Position numbers and translations under genes: made by a program. The notes below the pieces were generated by a model that saw only the letters and a program-made list of their open reading frames with translations, did no database searches and was not told the origin of the DNA. From assembly GCA_963739995.1 (NCBI GenBank), contig CAVUCH010000026.1, forward strand, positions 1 through 64,000: 64,000 nt of DNA. Direction: 5' to 3'. Positions 48,282 to 57,639 of this stretch are shown here, piece after piece (position 1 is the stretch's first letter; the number at the start of each line of letters is the position of its first letter). This DNA comes from CAVUCH01 sp963739995. Lineage in GTDB: Bacteria > Acidobacteriota > Vicinamibacteria > Vicinamibacterales > JAENWD01.

Positions 48282-49388
48282 ATGAAGAACAGGTTGTGGG
48301 CTGCGGCCCTCGCAATAGCGCTCGTGACGGCGGCTGCCGCGGCGCCGCGCGCGGAAATCATCGAGCAGATCATCGTCAAGGTGAATGGTGACATCATCAC
48401 CAAGACGGAGTTCGAACAACGCCAGGTGCTGGCGCTACGTGCCCGCAAGGTGGACGCCGAGCCCAAATCCGAAGAGCTGAAAAAGGCGGTCGCGGAGATC
48501 ACGCCCCAGCTGATCGTCGATGCGGTCGACGAGCTGATCCTCCTGCAGCGCGGCAGGGACGAGCTTGGGTACAAGCTCTCCGACGAGCAGTTCAACCAGG
48601 TGGTCTCGCAGATTCGCAAGGACAACCGTCTCGATACCGATGAGGCGTTTCTGGCCGCGCTCAAACAGGAAGGCATGAGCATGGCCGACCTGCGCCGTTC
48701 GCTCGAGAAGCAGATGATCATCTCGCGCGTGCAGGGACAGGAGGTCACGCAGAAAGTGGGCATCACCGAGGAAGAGGCCCTGGCGTATCACGCCGCGCAT
48801 CGCGACGAGTTCACCAAGCCGGCCTCCGTCACCCTGCGCGAGATCCAGCTGAGCGTCCCTTCCTCGGGGCAAGGCGTCAGCGCGGCCGACGACCAGGCCA
48901 CCCGGGAGCGCGTAGAGGAAATCAGCGCGCGCGTCAAAGCGGGGGAGGCGTTCGAAAAAATCGCCGGCGAATTGTCGGACGCACCATCCAAGGCGAATGG
49001 CGGTCTCATCGGACCACTGACGATGACCGAACTGGCACCGGGGCTGCAGAAGTTGTTGAGCAGCATGAAGCCCGGCGACATCAGCGAGCCCCTGCGGACG
49101 CCGAAGGGGTACCAGCTGCTGAAGCTCGAAACCATGGCGCCCGAAGAGGTGTTGCCTCCCGAACAGGTGCGTGAACAAATTGCCGAAAAGCTGTACGCGG
49201 CCAAGCGCGATGTGGAGCTCCGGAAATATCTGGCCAGGATGCGCAAGGAAGCGATTATCGAGTGGAAGAACGACGAGCTCCGGAAGGCCTACGAGGCGGG
49301 CCTCGCAGCCGATGCGACGGCGACGCCCCCCACCGTCCCTGCTCCACCCCCAGCGACGGCTCCGGCTTCGCCTCCGTCCGGCGATTGA
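48282..49388 (+). CDS. SurA-like periplasmic peptidyl-prolyl isomerase
   Basis: Chaperone/parvulin expected to help outer-membrane proteins in the periplasm. A Sec signal peptide (KNRLWAAALAIALVTAAAAAP, probable cut near APRA) is followed by the SurA_N chaperone part (IIVKVNGDIITKTEFEQR and a helical stretch to about 170), then one parvulin domain (KPASVTLREIQLSVPSSG to LLKLETM), with a C-terminal helix and a Pro/Ala-rich tail. Only one PPIase domain is present, where E. coli SurA has two. Start ATG at 48282 with GAAGG upstream. It follows mfd by 39 bases. Confidence 0.88.
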   Translation: MKNRLWAAALAIALVTAAAAAPRAEIIEQIIVKVNGDIITKTEFEQRQVLALRARKVDAEPKSEELKKAVAEITPQLIVDAVDELILLQRGRDELGYKLSDEQFNQVVSQIRKDNRLDTDEAFLAALKQEGMSMADLRRSLEKQMIISRVQGQEVTQKVGITEEEALAYHAAHRDEFTKPASVTLREIQLSVPSSGQGVSAADDQATRERVEEISARVKAGEAFEKIAGELSDAPSKANGGLIGPLTMTELAPGLQKLLSSMKPGDISEPLRTPKGYQLLKLETMAPEEVLPPEQVREQIAEKLYAAKRDVELRKYLARMRKEAIIEWKNDELRKAYEAGLAADATATPPTVPAPPPATAPASPPSGD

Positions 49389-49405
49389 CCGCGAACCTCC
49401 CGTCC

Positions 49406-49930
49406 ATGAGCGAGGCCGCGCCCGCGCTCGCGCCTGCAGCGACGTCACGCTGGTTTGCGGTCTGGACGCGTAGCCGCCACGAGCGCGCGGTGTTCGATCA
49501 GCTCACCGAGCGCGGCATCGAGGCGTTCCTGCCGACCACGCCGCGATGGAGCCGCTGGAAGGATCGAACGAAGAAGATCGACTTTCCGCTGTTCCCCGGC
49601 TACTGCTTCGCACGCTTTGCTCCAACCAGCCGCCTTGCCGTGTTGAAGTGCTCCGGCGTCGTATCGATCGTGTCGTTCAATGGCGAGCTGGCGCCGATAC
49701 CCGACGATGCCGTCGAGGGCATACGCACCCTGCTCAACAGTTCGCTTCCGTGCGATCCCTGTCCCATGCTCAAGGCCGGCATGAAGGTGGAGGTCGTGCA
49801 TGGACCGCTGAAGGGCCTCACGGGCCTTCTGCAACGGAAGGGAGCGCACGCCCGCCTCGTGCTGTCGGTGGACCTGATCGGCCGCGGAGTGAGCGTACAG
49901 GTTGATGCCGCGGACGTTCGCGCCCTCTGA
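49406..49930 (+). CDS. NusG-like antiterminator (UpxY family)
   Basis: A NusG paralogue of 174 residues. The NGN domain is marked by WFAVWTRSRHERAVFDQLTERGIEAFLP and FPLFPGYCFARF; a KOW motif follows (GMKVEVVHGPLKGLTGLLQR). In Bacteroides and others, UpxY and related proteins act on long polysaccharide operons; the housekeeping NusG is usually next to secE and ribosomal genes, which are absent here, so a specialised role is likely. The ATG at 49406 is selected from an open frame that continues upstream. It sits between the SurA-like gene and dusB. Confidence 0.87.
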   Translation: MSEAAPALAPAATSRWFAVWTRSRHERAVFDQLTERGIEAFLPTTPRWSRWKDRTKKIDFPLFPGYCFARFAPTSRLAVLKCSGVVSIVSFNGELAPIPDDAVEGIRTLLNSSLPCDPCPMLKAGMKVEVVHGPLKGLTGLLQRKGAHARLVLSVDLIGRGVSVQVDAADVRAL

Positions 49931-49956
49931 CAGGCGCCGCACTGGACTGCGTACCC

Positions 49957-51015
49957 ATGAAGATCGGCAACGTATCGCTCGCCTCCCAATACGCCATCGC
50001 ACCGATGGCGGGCATGACCGATACGGCCTTTCGCCGCCTGGTCAAACGCCAGGGCGGCTGCGGCCTCGTCGTCACCGAGATGGTGAGTGCCGAGGGTCTC
50101 GTGCGGGGAATCGACCGCACGCTCGAGTACGCCGAGTACACGGAGGAGGAGCGGCCGGTCTCCATTCAGATTTTCGGCGGGGATCCCGGTTCGATGGCCG
50201 AGGCTGCCCGCATCGTGCAGGATCTCGGCGCCGACATCGTCGACGTCAACATGGGCTGCCCGGTGCGGAAGATTGCGAAGCACAACGCCGGGTGCAGCCT
50301 GATGCGTGAGCCGGATCACGCGGCGTCGGTGATCGCGGCGATGGCCAGGGCGGTGACGATCCCGGTGACCGTGAAGATGCGGGCTGGATGGGATGCGTCC
50401 GAGATAAACGCCCCCACGCTGGCAAAGATGGTGGCGGACGCAGGGGCTGCCGCGGTCGCCGTTCACGGCCGGACCGCGGCGCAGTCGTACAGCGGATCGT
50501 CTGACTGGAACCTGATCTCCGAGGTCGCAGCGGGTGTCGGCATCCCCGTGCTCGGGAGCGGCGACTGCGTCGAGCCGGACCAGATCATCGACCGGCTCGC
50601 ACGCACGCGCGTGAGCGGCGTGCTGGTCGGGCGGGGCGTGCTACGGAACCCGTGGATCCTCGCGCAGGCGCGTGATATCGCGGAGGGCCGCCCGCCCCGT
50701 CCCGTTTCGGCCCGCAACCGTGGTCAGTTCCTGCTCGACTACATGGACCTGCTGCTCTACGACCGCCTGGCCGAAACCGAGGGCTTCCGACATACGGCCA
50801 TCCGCGATGCGGCCGCGGCTGACGAGACGCAAACGGCGCGCGGGCGGGAGCGCTGGGTGATCAACAAGGTGCGCGCGCTCGGCTCCTGGTACACGAAGGG
50901 GTTCGAGAACGGCTCGCACTTGCGGGTCGCGATCAACCGATGCGAGTCGCTGGCCAGCCTGCGGGAGACGATCTCCGCGTTCTTCTTCGAGGGCCGGATG
51001 ATCGCTGCGGCGTAG
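49957..51015 (+). CDS. dusB: tRNA-dihydrouridine synthase
   Basis: FMN- and NADPH-dependent enzyme reducing uridines in the tRNA D-loop. The TIM-barrel N-terminus has APMAGMTDTAFRRLVKRQGG; the catalytic Cys lies in VDVNMGCPVRKIAKHNAGC; FMN-phosphate contacts are in AVHGRTAAQSYSG and GSGDCVEPD; the C-terminal helical domain carries WVINKVRALGSWYTKG. Length 352. The ATG at 49957 has no competing start. The DusB assignment among Dus subgroups is by overall resemblance. Confidence 0.92.
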   Translation: MKIGNVSLASQYAIAPMAGMTDTAFRRLVKRQGGCGLVVTEMVSAEGLVRGIDRTLEYAEYTEEERPVSIQIFGGDPGSMAEAARIVQDLGADIVDVNMGCPVRKIAKHNAGCSLMREPDHAASVIAAMARAVTIPVTVKMRAGWDASEINAPTLAKMVADAGAAAVAVHGRTAAQSYSGSSDWNLISEVAAGVGIPVLGSGDCVEPDQIIDRLARTRVSGVLVGRGVLRNPWILAQARDIAEGRPPRPVSARNRGQFLLDYMDLLLYDRLAETEGFRHTAIRDAAAADETQTARGRERWVINKVRALGSWYTKGFENGSHLRVAINRCESLASLRETISAFFFEGRMIAAA

Positions 51016-51067
51016 CGGGTCCCGCGCACCCGCGGCAGCAATCAAACGATCGTGGCCGCCTGCCGTG

Positions 51068-52414
51068 TCAGGCGCCCATCGAGTTCGGTGTCGACAGGGC
51101 GCGCGTGAGGCCCAGCACACGGGACCAGAGCCGCGCTGGCCTCCCGACGAACACCTCGAGCGGCGCCAGCAGCACGAGCCCGAAAACGCTCCGATCATCC
51201 GGTTCGAGCGGCGTCCGCAGCATCGCTGTTTCAATCAGCAACCCGTTTCCCAACGCGATCGCGACCACCACGGCCAGCAGCTGCGAAACCGTCAGAACGC
51301 CGAAGACCGGGGCAAGCGGCAGGGCGGCCAGGCACAGGAGCTCAAACCAGGGCACTACCGCCGAGGTGAGCAGCAACTGTGGAAGGTCCACGAGCCCCAG
51401 ACGGCCGTAGGACGGGTTCAGCAGCATCCGGCGAGAGCGCCAGACTGCTGGCGTCATGGCGTTCTGGCGTCTGACATGCTCGGCGAGCAGCGCATCGAGT
51501 GCTGGCTCGTTCGCGGCGGCCCCCACGGGCTCTCCGATGTGCACGATCCGATACGGCTTCTTCGACCGAAGCTGCTGCCGGTGCGCGCGCAGCGTCAGGT
51601 CGGCCTGTTCCTCGAGGAGGTCGGACGCGAACCCGCCGGTCTCGAGGACGACGTCCCGTCGCCATAACGTGAAGCCGGGCAGGCCTTCCGGCGCGAGCCG
51701 CAGGCGCCTGCGCCCTCCGCGGCCGAGCAGCTCGCGCAGCCCGGAGAGGCGCTCCAGGATCGCCGACACGCTCCCCGGGTCGCCTTCGTCGGGCCCGCTC
51801 TGGGTCCCTGCAATCATGGTCGTGACCGCTATGACGACGGCGGGGTCTTCGACCGCGGGCTGCATGCTCTTGAGGAGCGAATCCGGCGCGTAGAGCGCCC
51901 GATGGTCTGCGCAGCACACGTACCGGTACCGCGCCAGATTGACGCCGCTGTTCAACGCGTCACCGCGCGTGTGGGCGTCGCACTCGACGACCAGGAGCCG
52001 CGCGTCGGCACCGCTGCGATACAGGGCGCGCACGGTCGGTGTCCGCAGGGAGCGCCGGAAGAAGATCTCGCACGCTTTCAAGTCGTAGCGCTCCCGCATC
52101 GACGCGGGCACGCCGTGCGGCGCAGAAGTGACCACAATCAATTCGTGCTCCGGGTACGTCAACCCCAGCAGGTGGTCCACGGCGCCAGTCACGTCCTGTT
52201 CGGCGCCGATCGGCAGAATGACGCTGACCGGGATGGTGAAGCGCGAGCTGGCGAGCACGTCGTCTGGATGCCCGCGGTATCGCGCGCGTCTGCGGCTCGC
52301 GATGGCCACGAGGGCGCGGACGAGCGCCACAGGGCCGCCGAGCGCGTAGGACGCCAGCAGGTACGCGACGGCGGCGGTCACGAACCAGGCGGCGATCGTG
52401 TGCAGCGACATCAT
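51068..52414 (-). CDS. Membrane-bound glycosyltransferase, GT2-like
   Basis: A 448-residue inner-membrane glycosyltransferase. One N-terminal helix (AAWFVTAAVAYLLASYALGG) anchors a GT-A domain with VSVILPIGAEQD, ELIVVTSAPHG, and the nucleotide-binding/catalytic region VVECDAHTRGDALNSGVNLARYRYVCCADH, where DADD-type motifs are imperfect; FTLWRRDVVLETGGF and DLTLRAHRQ are later family blocks; two or three C-terminal helices follow. The ATG at 52414 overlaps the stop of the HEAT-repeat gene as ATGA, so the two are translationally coupled. Donor and product are unknown. Confidence 0.82.
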   Translation of the reverse strand: MMSLHTIAAWFVTAAVAYLLASYALGGPVALVRALVAIASRRRARYRGHPDDVLASSRFTIPVSVILPIGAEQDVTGAVDHLLGLTYPEHELIVVTSAPHGVPASMRERYDLKACEIFFRRSLRTPTVRALYRSGADARLLVVECDAHTRGDALNSGVNLARYRYVCCADHRALYAPDSLLKSMQPAVEDPAVVIAVTTMIAGTQSGPDEGDPGSVSAILERLSGLRELLGRGGRRRLRLAPEGLPGFTLWRRDVVLETGGFASDLLEEQADLTLRAHRQQLRSKKPYRIVHIGEPVGAAANEPALDALLAEHVRRQNAMTPAVWRSRRMLLNPSYGRLGLVDLPQLLLTSAVVPWFELLCLAALPLAPVFGVLTVSQLLAVVVAIALGNGLLIETAMLRTPLEPDDRSVFGLVLLAPLEVFVGRPARLWSRVLGLTRALSTPNSMGA

Positions 52415-53661
52415 GCGACCCCCGCGAGCTCGAGTCCGAGCGTCGACAGCAACTCGCGCACACGCGCCCGGTTGCCTGCATCCACCCGGTCCAGTAGCGC
52501 CTCGGCCATGTGCGTTCCACCGGCTGCGGCGATCTTGCGGAGCATCTCGATCTTCGCGGCACTCGGCCGTACCGTGGCGGCCTCCAGGACGATCAGGCTG
52601 TCGAGGATCCCAACGTTCTGCAGCACCTCCGCGGCGCCATTCCGCGCGAACGCGTCGGCGTGATCGAGAAAAGGCACCAGCGACGACCACACCTCCGAGC
52701 CCATGCGCTGCAGTGCTTCCTTCGCAGCGGTCCGCACCCACCACTCACGGTCGGCGAGCAGCGGGGCGATGAGGGATGCGTATGCGGGATCTTCGGCCGC
52801 TCCGACGGCGCGTGCGGCGTGGGCGCGGACATACCACACGGGATCGGCGAGTAGGACAGTGGCGGCCTTTACGCCTTCCGCGACACTCAGGCGGGTGAGG
52901 CTCGCGACGGCCGCGCGGCGCACGAGCGGCGCCGGGTCGCTCGTGAGCGCCGACAGATCGCGCTCGAGGCCCGGTGACGTCTTGTGGCGGGCCAGCAGCA
53001 TGACGCCCCAGTACCGCACGGAAGCTTCGGGATGGTGCAGCAGCGGCCGCAGGAGGTGGGCGATGGGAATCGGGAACTGATCGACGTAGGTGGCGATACG
53101 TGACGCCGAGTACTGGCGGTTCTTGATCGCGGTGATCAGGATTTCGGCAGCCTTCATGTCGGGAATGCGGCCGAGGATCGCCACAGCGGCGCCGACGACC
53201 TCCGAGTCGTGGTCGTTGACCGCCTGCCCGAGCAGGGGCACGATGCCGGAGTAGCCCTGGTAGGCCAGGAGCCGCAGCGCCGCAATGCGCCGCCAGTTTG
53301 CGCGGGGCCCGCGCCAGGCCGAAGCCTGTTCGACGAACCAGGCCAGGTCGTGACACGTGGTGGCTGACCGCGCGAAGATCTCGGTGGCCGGTGACTTCTC
53401 GGGCAGTGCCATCGCCACGCGCAACAGCATGCGGCGATCGGTGCCCGACACGAGCGCCTCGAGCTGCCGCACCTGTTCCTCGGGCAGCATCCCGCTCGAC
53501 TCGACTCTGCGTACTTCGGTGATGGTGCGCGCGACGATCGAGGCACGCTCACGCGCCCGGCGCGCAGCGTTGACCAGGTACAGCGAGAGCGCCAGCCAGG
53601 CCGTGGCGAGCGAGAGGACGAGCGGCACAAGCCCAGCGTTCACGAGAGCCTGAAGTGTCAA
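52411..53661 (-). CDS. Membrane-anchored HEAT-repeat protein
   Basis: A 416-residue protein with an N-terminal membrane helix (LVPLVLSLATAWLALSLYLV) and a helical-repeat body. At least six HEAT-type repeats can be seen between residues 150 and 350, for example DSEVVGAAVAILGRIPD, ASVRYWGVMLLARHK, APLVRRAAVASLTRLS, VWYVRAHAARAVGAAEDP and EWWVRTAAKEALQRMG. Such repeats are protein-binding scaffolds. The gene is upstream of, and overlaps, a GT2-like membrane glycosyltransferase, so it probably holds or regulates that enzyme. Confidence 0.85.
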   Translation of the reverse strand: MTLQALVNAGLVPLVLSLATAWLALSLYLVNAARRARERASIVARTITEVRRVESSGMLPEEQVRQLEALVSGTDRRMLLRVAMALPEKSPATEIFARSATTCHDLAWFVEQASAWRGPRANWRRIAALRLLAYQGYSGIVPLLGQAVNDHDSEVVGAAVAILGRIPDMKAAEILITAIKNRQYSASRIATYVDQFPIPIAHLLRPLLHHPEASVRYWGVMLLARHKTSPGLERDLSALTSDPAPLVRRAAVASLTRLSVAEGVKAATVLLADPVWYVRAHAARAVGAAEDPAYASLIAPLLADREWWVRTAAKEALQRMGSEVWSSLVPFLDHADAFARNGAAEVLQNVGILDSLIVLEAATVRPSAAKIEMLRKIAAAGGTHMAEALLDRVDAGNRARVRELLSTLGLELAGVA

Positions 53662-53810
53662 CGTAGGACCATCCTAGAGACTCTTCGGTTGCATCCGCCC
53701 GGACCTGCACGGATTCATGCACGAATGGCGTGTCTTGGCGTGCAGTTCTGCGCAGGGACCCCGCCGGACCAGATATCGCTCCGCGGGATCCCCGCAGGGC
53801 GTGCGCCTGC

Positions 53811-54347
53811 CTACTGGAGCTGCGAAGCGACCGAGTAGTTGTGGGCTGCAATCCCGGCGGTCGCGACGTTGACGGCGACCATCAGGGCTATCGCGGCGGT
53901 GCGATTGCGGCGCCACAGCTTCTCGGCCACGAACACGGTGCCGGCCGCCGCGCCCATCTTGACCGCCAGCAGCGCGCCGCGATTCGAGGCGACGCCCTGC
54001 ATCACAGGATTCACCTCGCGCCCGCCGCGGCTGAGGGCCGACGTCGTCGAGTGGGCGTCGAGAACCTGGGTGAGCACGGTCACCGCATAGAGGGCCGGCA
54101 GCAGCTTGGGCCGGCGAATCCGGGAGAAGTCGGGGGCCGTGGTGCCTGCTGCACCTCCGGTCGACGCCGCGGTTCCGGGCGTGGCCGGGAACAGAGGCGA
54201 CAGGGTGGCCGACGTGTCGCTCGCCACCACCGTCAGCAGCGCTGCCGGCCCAACGAGCTGCTGCGCCGCCGCCGGTGCCGCCGCGACGTGAGAGAGGGGG
54301 GCCACGGTCAGCAGAAGAGCAGCCAGTCTGGGAAGCGTGCCGGACAT
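53811..54347 (-). CDS. Small exported membrane protein, DUF5658-like
   Basis: A 178-residue protein with a signal sequence (LAALLLTVAPLSHVAAAPAAAQ), a low-complexity Thr/Ala/Gly segment, and then a segment with two or three membrane helices: LYAVTVLTQVLDAHSTT, GGREVNPVMQGVASNRGALL and AAIALMVAVNVATAGIAAHNY. The pattern of an Asp-containing helix followed by E-x-NP is that of the DUF5658-type membrane domain. No function is known. The ATG at 54347 is chosen because upstream sequence in frame is poor. The preceding 242 bases up to the HAD gene hold nothing I recognise. Confidence 0.7.
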   Translation of the reverse strand: MSGTLPRLAALLLTVAPLSHVAAAPAAAQQLVGPAALLTVVASDTSATLSPLFPATPGTAASTGGAAGTTAPDFSRIRRPKLLPALYAVTVLTQVLDAHSTTSALSRGGREVNPVMQGVASNRGALLAVKMGAAAGTVFVAEKLWRRNRTAAIALMVAVNVATAGIAAHNYSVASQLQ

Positions 54348-54589
54348 ACGACGCCTTTCCGGCCCGAGGCCGTCAGGTCCTGTCTCGCGCGCCAGAACGG
54401 CGCCCGGACCGTGACCACATCCGGCGGGACCGCACTTCAACGTCTGTGCCCCGCATCGATGCGGGCGTAAGCGGTTGGCTATGTTGGGGTTGTGCGATGA
54501 GTGCGCCCGGACGAGGCGGGCGTCCACTTACAGAACTGATCTGCGGCTTGCGGTACTGTGCGTCGGGAGGAAGCTCGGAACGAGCGGCG

Positions 54590-55318
54590 TTACACGCCCT
54601 GGGCAGAGGGGGTCTTGAGGCGCAGCAGCTTGCGGAGGCGGCTCATGAGCGTGGCCCCGCCTTCAGGCACGTCGGCGTCGATCAGTAGATCGAGGCACTC
54701 GGCCACCGACGCCGTACCGCCGATGCCGAGGCGGCGCGCACTCGCAGACACGCCACTCTCTTCGCCGCGCCAGATGAGAATCGCGCGCGCCTTCGAATCG
54801 AGGGCGATGTCCAAACAGTTCTCCGGGCGGTCGTCCACGACGACATCGAGTTCGAGCGCACTGGCGATGCGGCCGCGCGAGGTGGACACGACAAAGATGG
54901 ACGGCAGTTCGAACCCATGATTGCGCAGCCACCGCGCGCTCTGTACCTGCACGATATCGCCCGCGCTCGACGGCCGGCTGGTCAGGAAGATGATCTCCCA
55001 CCGGCGGGTGCGCGCCGTGTCCGCGATCCGCGCTACGATGCCGGGCTCGGTCTCTTCCAGCGTTTCCCAGAAATTGGTGGTGCTCCTGACCGAATCCCAC
55101 AACTGCCGCTGCTGGCGCGGCGTGAGGTGCAGCGAGGGCGGCACGATTTCGGCGGGGTCCGTCCCTGGCCCGTCGCCCTCAACGGGCCCCGCGGGCGCAA
55201 GCTCCGGCTGCACGCGACCGAGATCCAGTTCGGGAAACAGGACCCGCGCCTCGCGCAACAACGCCGCGTTCATGTCGGCGACGACGCCATCCATGTCGAA
55301 CCCGAGTCGAAGGGGCAT
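54590..55318 (-). CDS. HAD-superfamily phosphatase, NT5C-like
   Basis: Starts LRLGFDMDGVVADMNAAL, the DxDxV motif I of haloacid-dehalogenase phosphatases in the 5'-deoxynucleotidase (NT5C) style; motif II is IIFLTSRPSSAG and motif IV is LDVVVDDRPENCLDIA. The cap region contains a family-atypical insert (about residues 40-75). Length 242. Likely substrate is a nucleotide or a related small phosphate, but this is not shown by the sequence. The gene reads away from the RiPP operon; the starts are 143 bases apart. Confidence 0.82.
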   Translation of the reverse strand: MPLRLGFDMDGVVADMNAALLREARVLFPELDLGRVQPELAPAGPVEGDGPGTDPAEIVPPSLHLTPRQQRQLWDSVRSTTNFWETLEETEPGIVARIADTARTRRWEIIFLTSRPSSAGDIVQVQSARWLRNHGFELPSIFVVSTSRGRIASALELDVVVDDRPENCLDIALDSKARAILIWRGEESGVSASARRLGIGGTASVAECLDLLIDADVPEGGATLMSRLRKLLRLKTPSAQGV

Positions 55319-55417
55319 GATGCAGGACCGATTTTATCGCTGAACCCGGCTCGCGGCGAACTGTATCAAGGGTGGCACAAACAACGCGAACCAGCCACGG
55401 CGTGTGGCCCCCCGGCG

Positions 55418-55446
55418 TTGACTTGCCCGCACCGACAGCGTACGTT
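55418..55446 (+). promoter_or_regulatory. Candidate promoter of the RiPP operon
   Basis: TTGACT at 55418-55423 and TACGTT at 55441-55446 with a 17-base spacer, 14 bases before the ATG of the PqqD-like gene. The short leader would leave little room for a ribosome binding site, so a second promoter may exist. Confidence 0.4.
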
Positions 55447-55460
55447 CAGAGACCGAGCAA

Positions 55461-55760
55461 ATGCCACGTGATCGAGCGGGGGCGCCCAACGCGATTCTCC
55501 GCCACAGCGCAGACGCCGTGTCCAACCGGCTCGGTGTTGGAGGCGTGGTGGTGAACCTGCGGACCAATCGCATTTTCGAGCTGAACGCGACGGGCATGCG
55601 CGCCTGGGAGCTGATGGGAGACGGCCGAACGCGAGCGGAACTCGAGCGCCAGCTGGAAGCGGAGTTCGATGCGGCACCTGGGCGCGTGCGGACGGAGCTC
55701 GAACAGCTGATAGGCGACCTCGCACGCGAAGGGCTGGTTGATGCCGACCCCCACGGGTGA
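55461..55760 (+). CDS. PqqD-family RiPP recognition protein (lasso B1-like)
   Basis: A 99-residue stand-alone PqqD domain, the RiPP recognition element that holds the leader peptide for the other enzymes. The winged-helix pattern is clear: VGGVVVNLRTNRIFELNATGMRAWELM, the PqqD signature in its middle, then RTRAELERQLEAEF and LEQLIGDLAREGLV. In lasso clusters this is protein B1, which partners the B2 peptidase encoded at 58712-59161. It overlaps the cyclase gene by 20 bases, indicating coupled expression. Confidence 0.9.
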   Translation: MPRDRAGAPNAILRHSADAVSNRLGVGGVVVNLRTNRIFELNATGMRAWELMGDGRTRAELERQLEAEFDAAPGRVRTELEQLIGDLAREGLVDADPHG

Positions 55761-57615
55761 CGCCGCGACCAGCGCGCAATCCCCCCGGAGTGCCTGGCAC
55801 GACGAGTGGATCGTCAGGTTCGATCCCGATCGGATATCGGGCGCCAACGGGCCGAGCGGACCGTCAGCCGCTTCGCCCCTGGTGATCCTGGGCGCCGAGG
55901 GCAGCGACCTGGTGACGGCGTCCTGCCCGCCTTTCGAGGTGATCGTCGCTGGCGTGCTGACGAACGCCAGCGAGTTACACGCCGATCCCACGCGCACGGC
56001 GGCTGACATCGTCGGGCGGCTGTTCGCGGTCAGTGGTGTCGACGCGTTCCCCACACTGCGGGGCTCATTCGCCGCGATTGTCTGGGATGGTGCGGCCAGG
56101 CGGCTGCACGTCGCTCGTGACCAGGTGGGTCTCCAGCCGCTGTTCGTAGCGCGGAGCGAAGGCCGATGGCACTTCGCCGGCGCCCCTCGGGCGCTGGTTT
56201 CGCTGCCCGGGGTGTCGCGCGAGATCGACGCAGTTGCACTGAGCGAGTGGATTTGCGGGTGGTATCCCGCAGTAGAGGACACGGGGTACCGCGATGTGAA
56301 GCGAGTACCGCCCGCCACGGTGACCACCTTTGAGCGCCGAGAGGTGGTTCAGCGGCGGTACTGGGATCCCTCGCCGATCACAGAACCGATCGCCTGGAGC
56401 CGAGAAGAGGATCTGGAGGCATTCGAGGGGCTGCTGACCCAGGCCGTGCGGCGCGCGGTGGGGGTGAACGGCCCGCCCGCGATATTCCTCAGCGGCGGGG
56501 TCGATTCGATCACGATCGCGGCGGCGGCGACCGATATCACGCGAGCGGCGGCTCTCGCTCCCCCCCTGGCGCTCTCGCTGGTCTTTCCCGACGCCGCCAG
56601 CAACGAGGAGGCCGTCCAGACCGCGGTGGCGCGTGATTTGGGGCTGCCGCAGCGGCTCGTCCCGCTTGGTGAGGCGTCCGGTGCCAAGGGGCTCCTGGCC
56701 GCCGCTTTGGAGTTGAGCGCCGGCTGGCCGCAGCCGATGTGGAACATCTGGTCGCCGGCGTACATGCACCTCGCGCGGGTGGCGCGTGCCGAAGGCGCGC
56801 GGGTCGTCCTCACGGGCAGGGGCGGTGACGAGTGGCTCACGGTGACGCCGTACTTGATGGCCGATCTCGCCGCCCGCGGCGATGTCGGGGGGATCTGGCG
56901 CATGTTGCAGACGTGGCGCCGGTCCCACGTGTCGATCGGGGTCCGAGGCGGCGCGCGGCTGCTCTGGAACACCGCCGGACGGCCGCTGGCGAGCGCGGCA
57001 CTCGACAAGGTCGCACACCGGCCATGGCACGCGCGGCGACGCCGGCGCCTGCTTCGTGAGCGGCCGGCATGGGTGGCGCCCGACCCGGCGATCCGCGCGG
57101 CGATGGACGCCCGCATCGAACGATGGATCGATCCGGCACGGCCGCCGCAAGGGTTCTATGTGCGTGAAATGCGGACCGCCCTGTTCCATCCGGGCATCAC
57201 GCACGACATGGAGGAGACGCAGGAGTTCGGACGCAGGAACGGGCAGCGCATGCTGCACCCGTTTTGGGACGTCGACCTGGTGAACGCACTCTACCGGGTG
57301 CCGCCGGACCTGCTGATGCGCGACGGGCGGTCGAAGTGGCTGTTGCGGCGGCGCCTGGAAGCGCGGCTTCCGGGGCTTGGCCTCGAGCGGCGGACGAAGG
57401 TGAGTGCTGGTGCGGTCTTCACCGGCATGATGGCCCGGGAAGCTCGCCCCGCCTGGGACAGGCTGGGAGGGCTGCAGACGCTCTCCGAGGCGGGGGTCGT
57501 GAGCAGCCTGGGTGTGGAGTCAGCGAGCCCGTCCCTCTCTGAGCTGGGTCGATCAGGCGCAGGGCGCCTCTGGGCGATGCTGACCCTCGAAGCATGGGCA
57601 CGGCATCGTCGGTAA
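55741..57615 (+). CDS. Asparagine-synthetase-like lasso cyclase (C protein)
   Basis: A 624-residue homologue of asparagine synthetase B. The N-terminal half keeps the glutaminase fold (LRGSFAAIVWDGAARRLHVARD, GLQPLF) but has no Cys at position 2, so it cannot use glutamine. The synthetase half has the ATP-pyrophosphatase loop SGGVDS at 251-256 and the late motif GRGGDEWL. In lasso peptides this enzyme adenylates a ring Asp/Glu and closes the macrolactam. The ATG at 55741 is used (a TTG lies one codon before). The precursor gene begins 24 bases after its stop. Confidence 0.9.
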   Translation: MPTPTGDAATSAQSPRSAWHDEWIVRFDPDRISGANGPSGPSAASPLVILGAEGSDLVTASCPPFEVIVAGVLTNASELHADPTRTAADIVGRLFAVSGVDAFPTLRGSFAAIVWDGAARRLHVARDQVGLQPLFVARSEGRWHFAGAPRALVSLPGVSREIDAVALSEWICGWYPAVEDTGYRDVKRVPPATVTTFERREVVQRRYWDPSPITEPIAWSREEDLEAFEGLLTQAVRRAVGVNGPPAIFLSGGVDSITIAAAATDITRAAALAPPLALSLVFPDAASNEEAVQTAVARDLGLPQRLVPLGEASGAKGLLAAALELSAGWPQPMWNIWSPAYMHLARVARAEGARVVLTGRGGDEWLTVTPYLMADLAARGDVGGIWRMLQTWRRSHVSIGVRGGARLLWNTAGRPLASAALDKVAHRPWHARRRRRLLRERPAWVAPDPAIRAAMDARIERWIDPARPPQGFYVREMRTALFHPGITHDMEETQEFGRRNGQRMLHPFWDVDLVNALYRVPPDLLMRDGRSKWLLRRRLEARLPGLGLERRTKVSAGAVFTGMMAREARPAWDRLGGLQTLSEAGVVSSLGVESASPSLSELGRSGAGRLWAMLTLEAWARHRR

Positions 57616-57639
57616 GAGTCAGATGGTCAGGAGACTACG

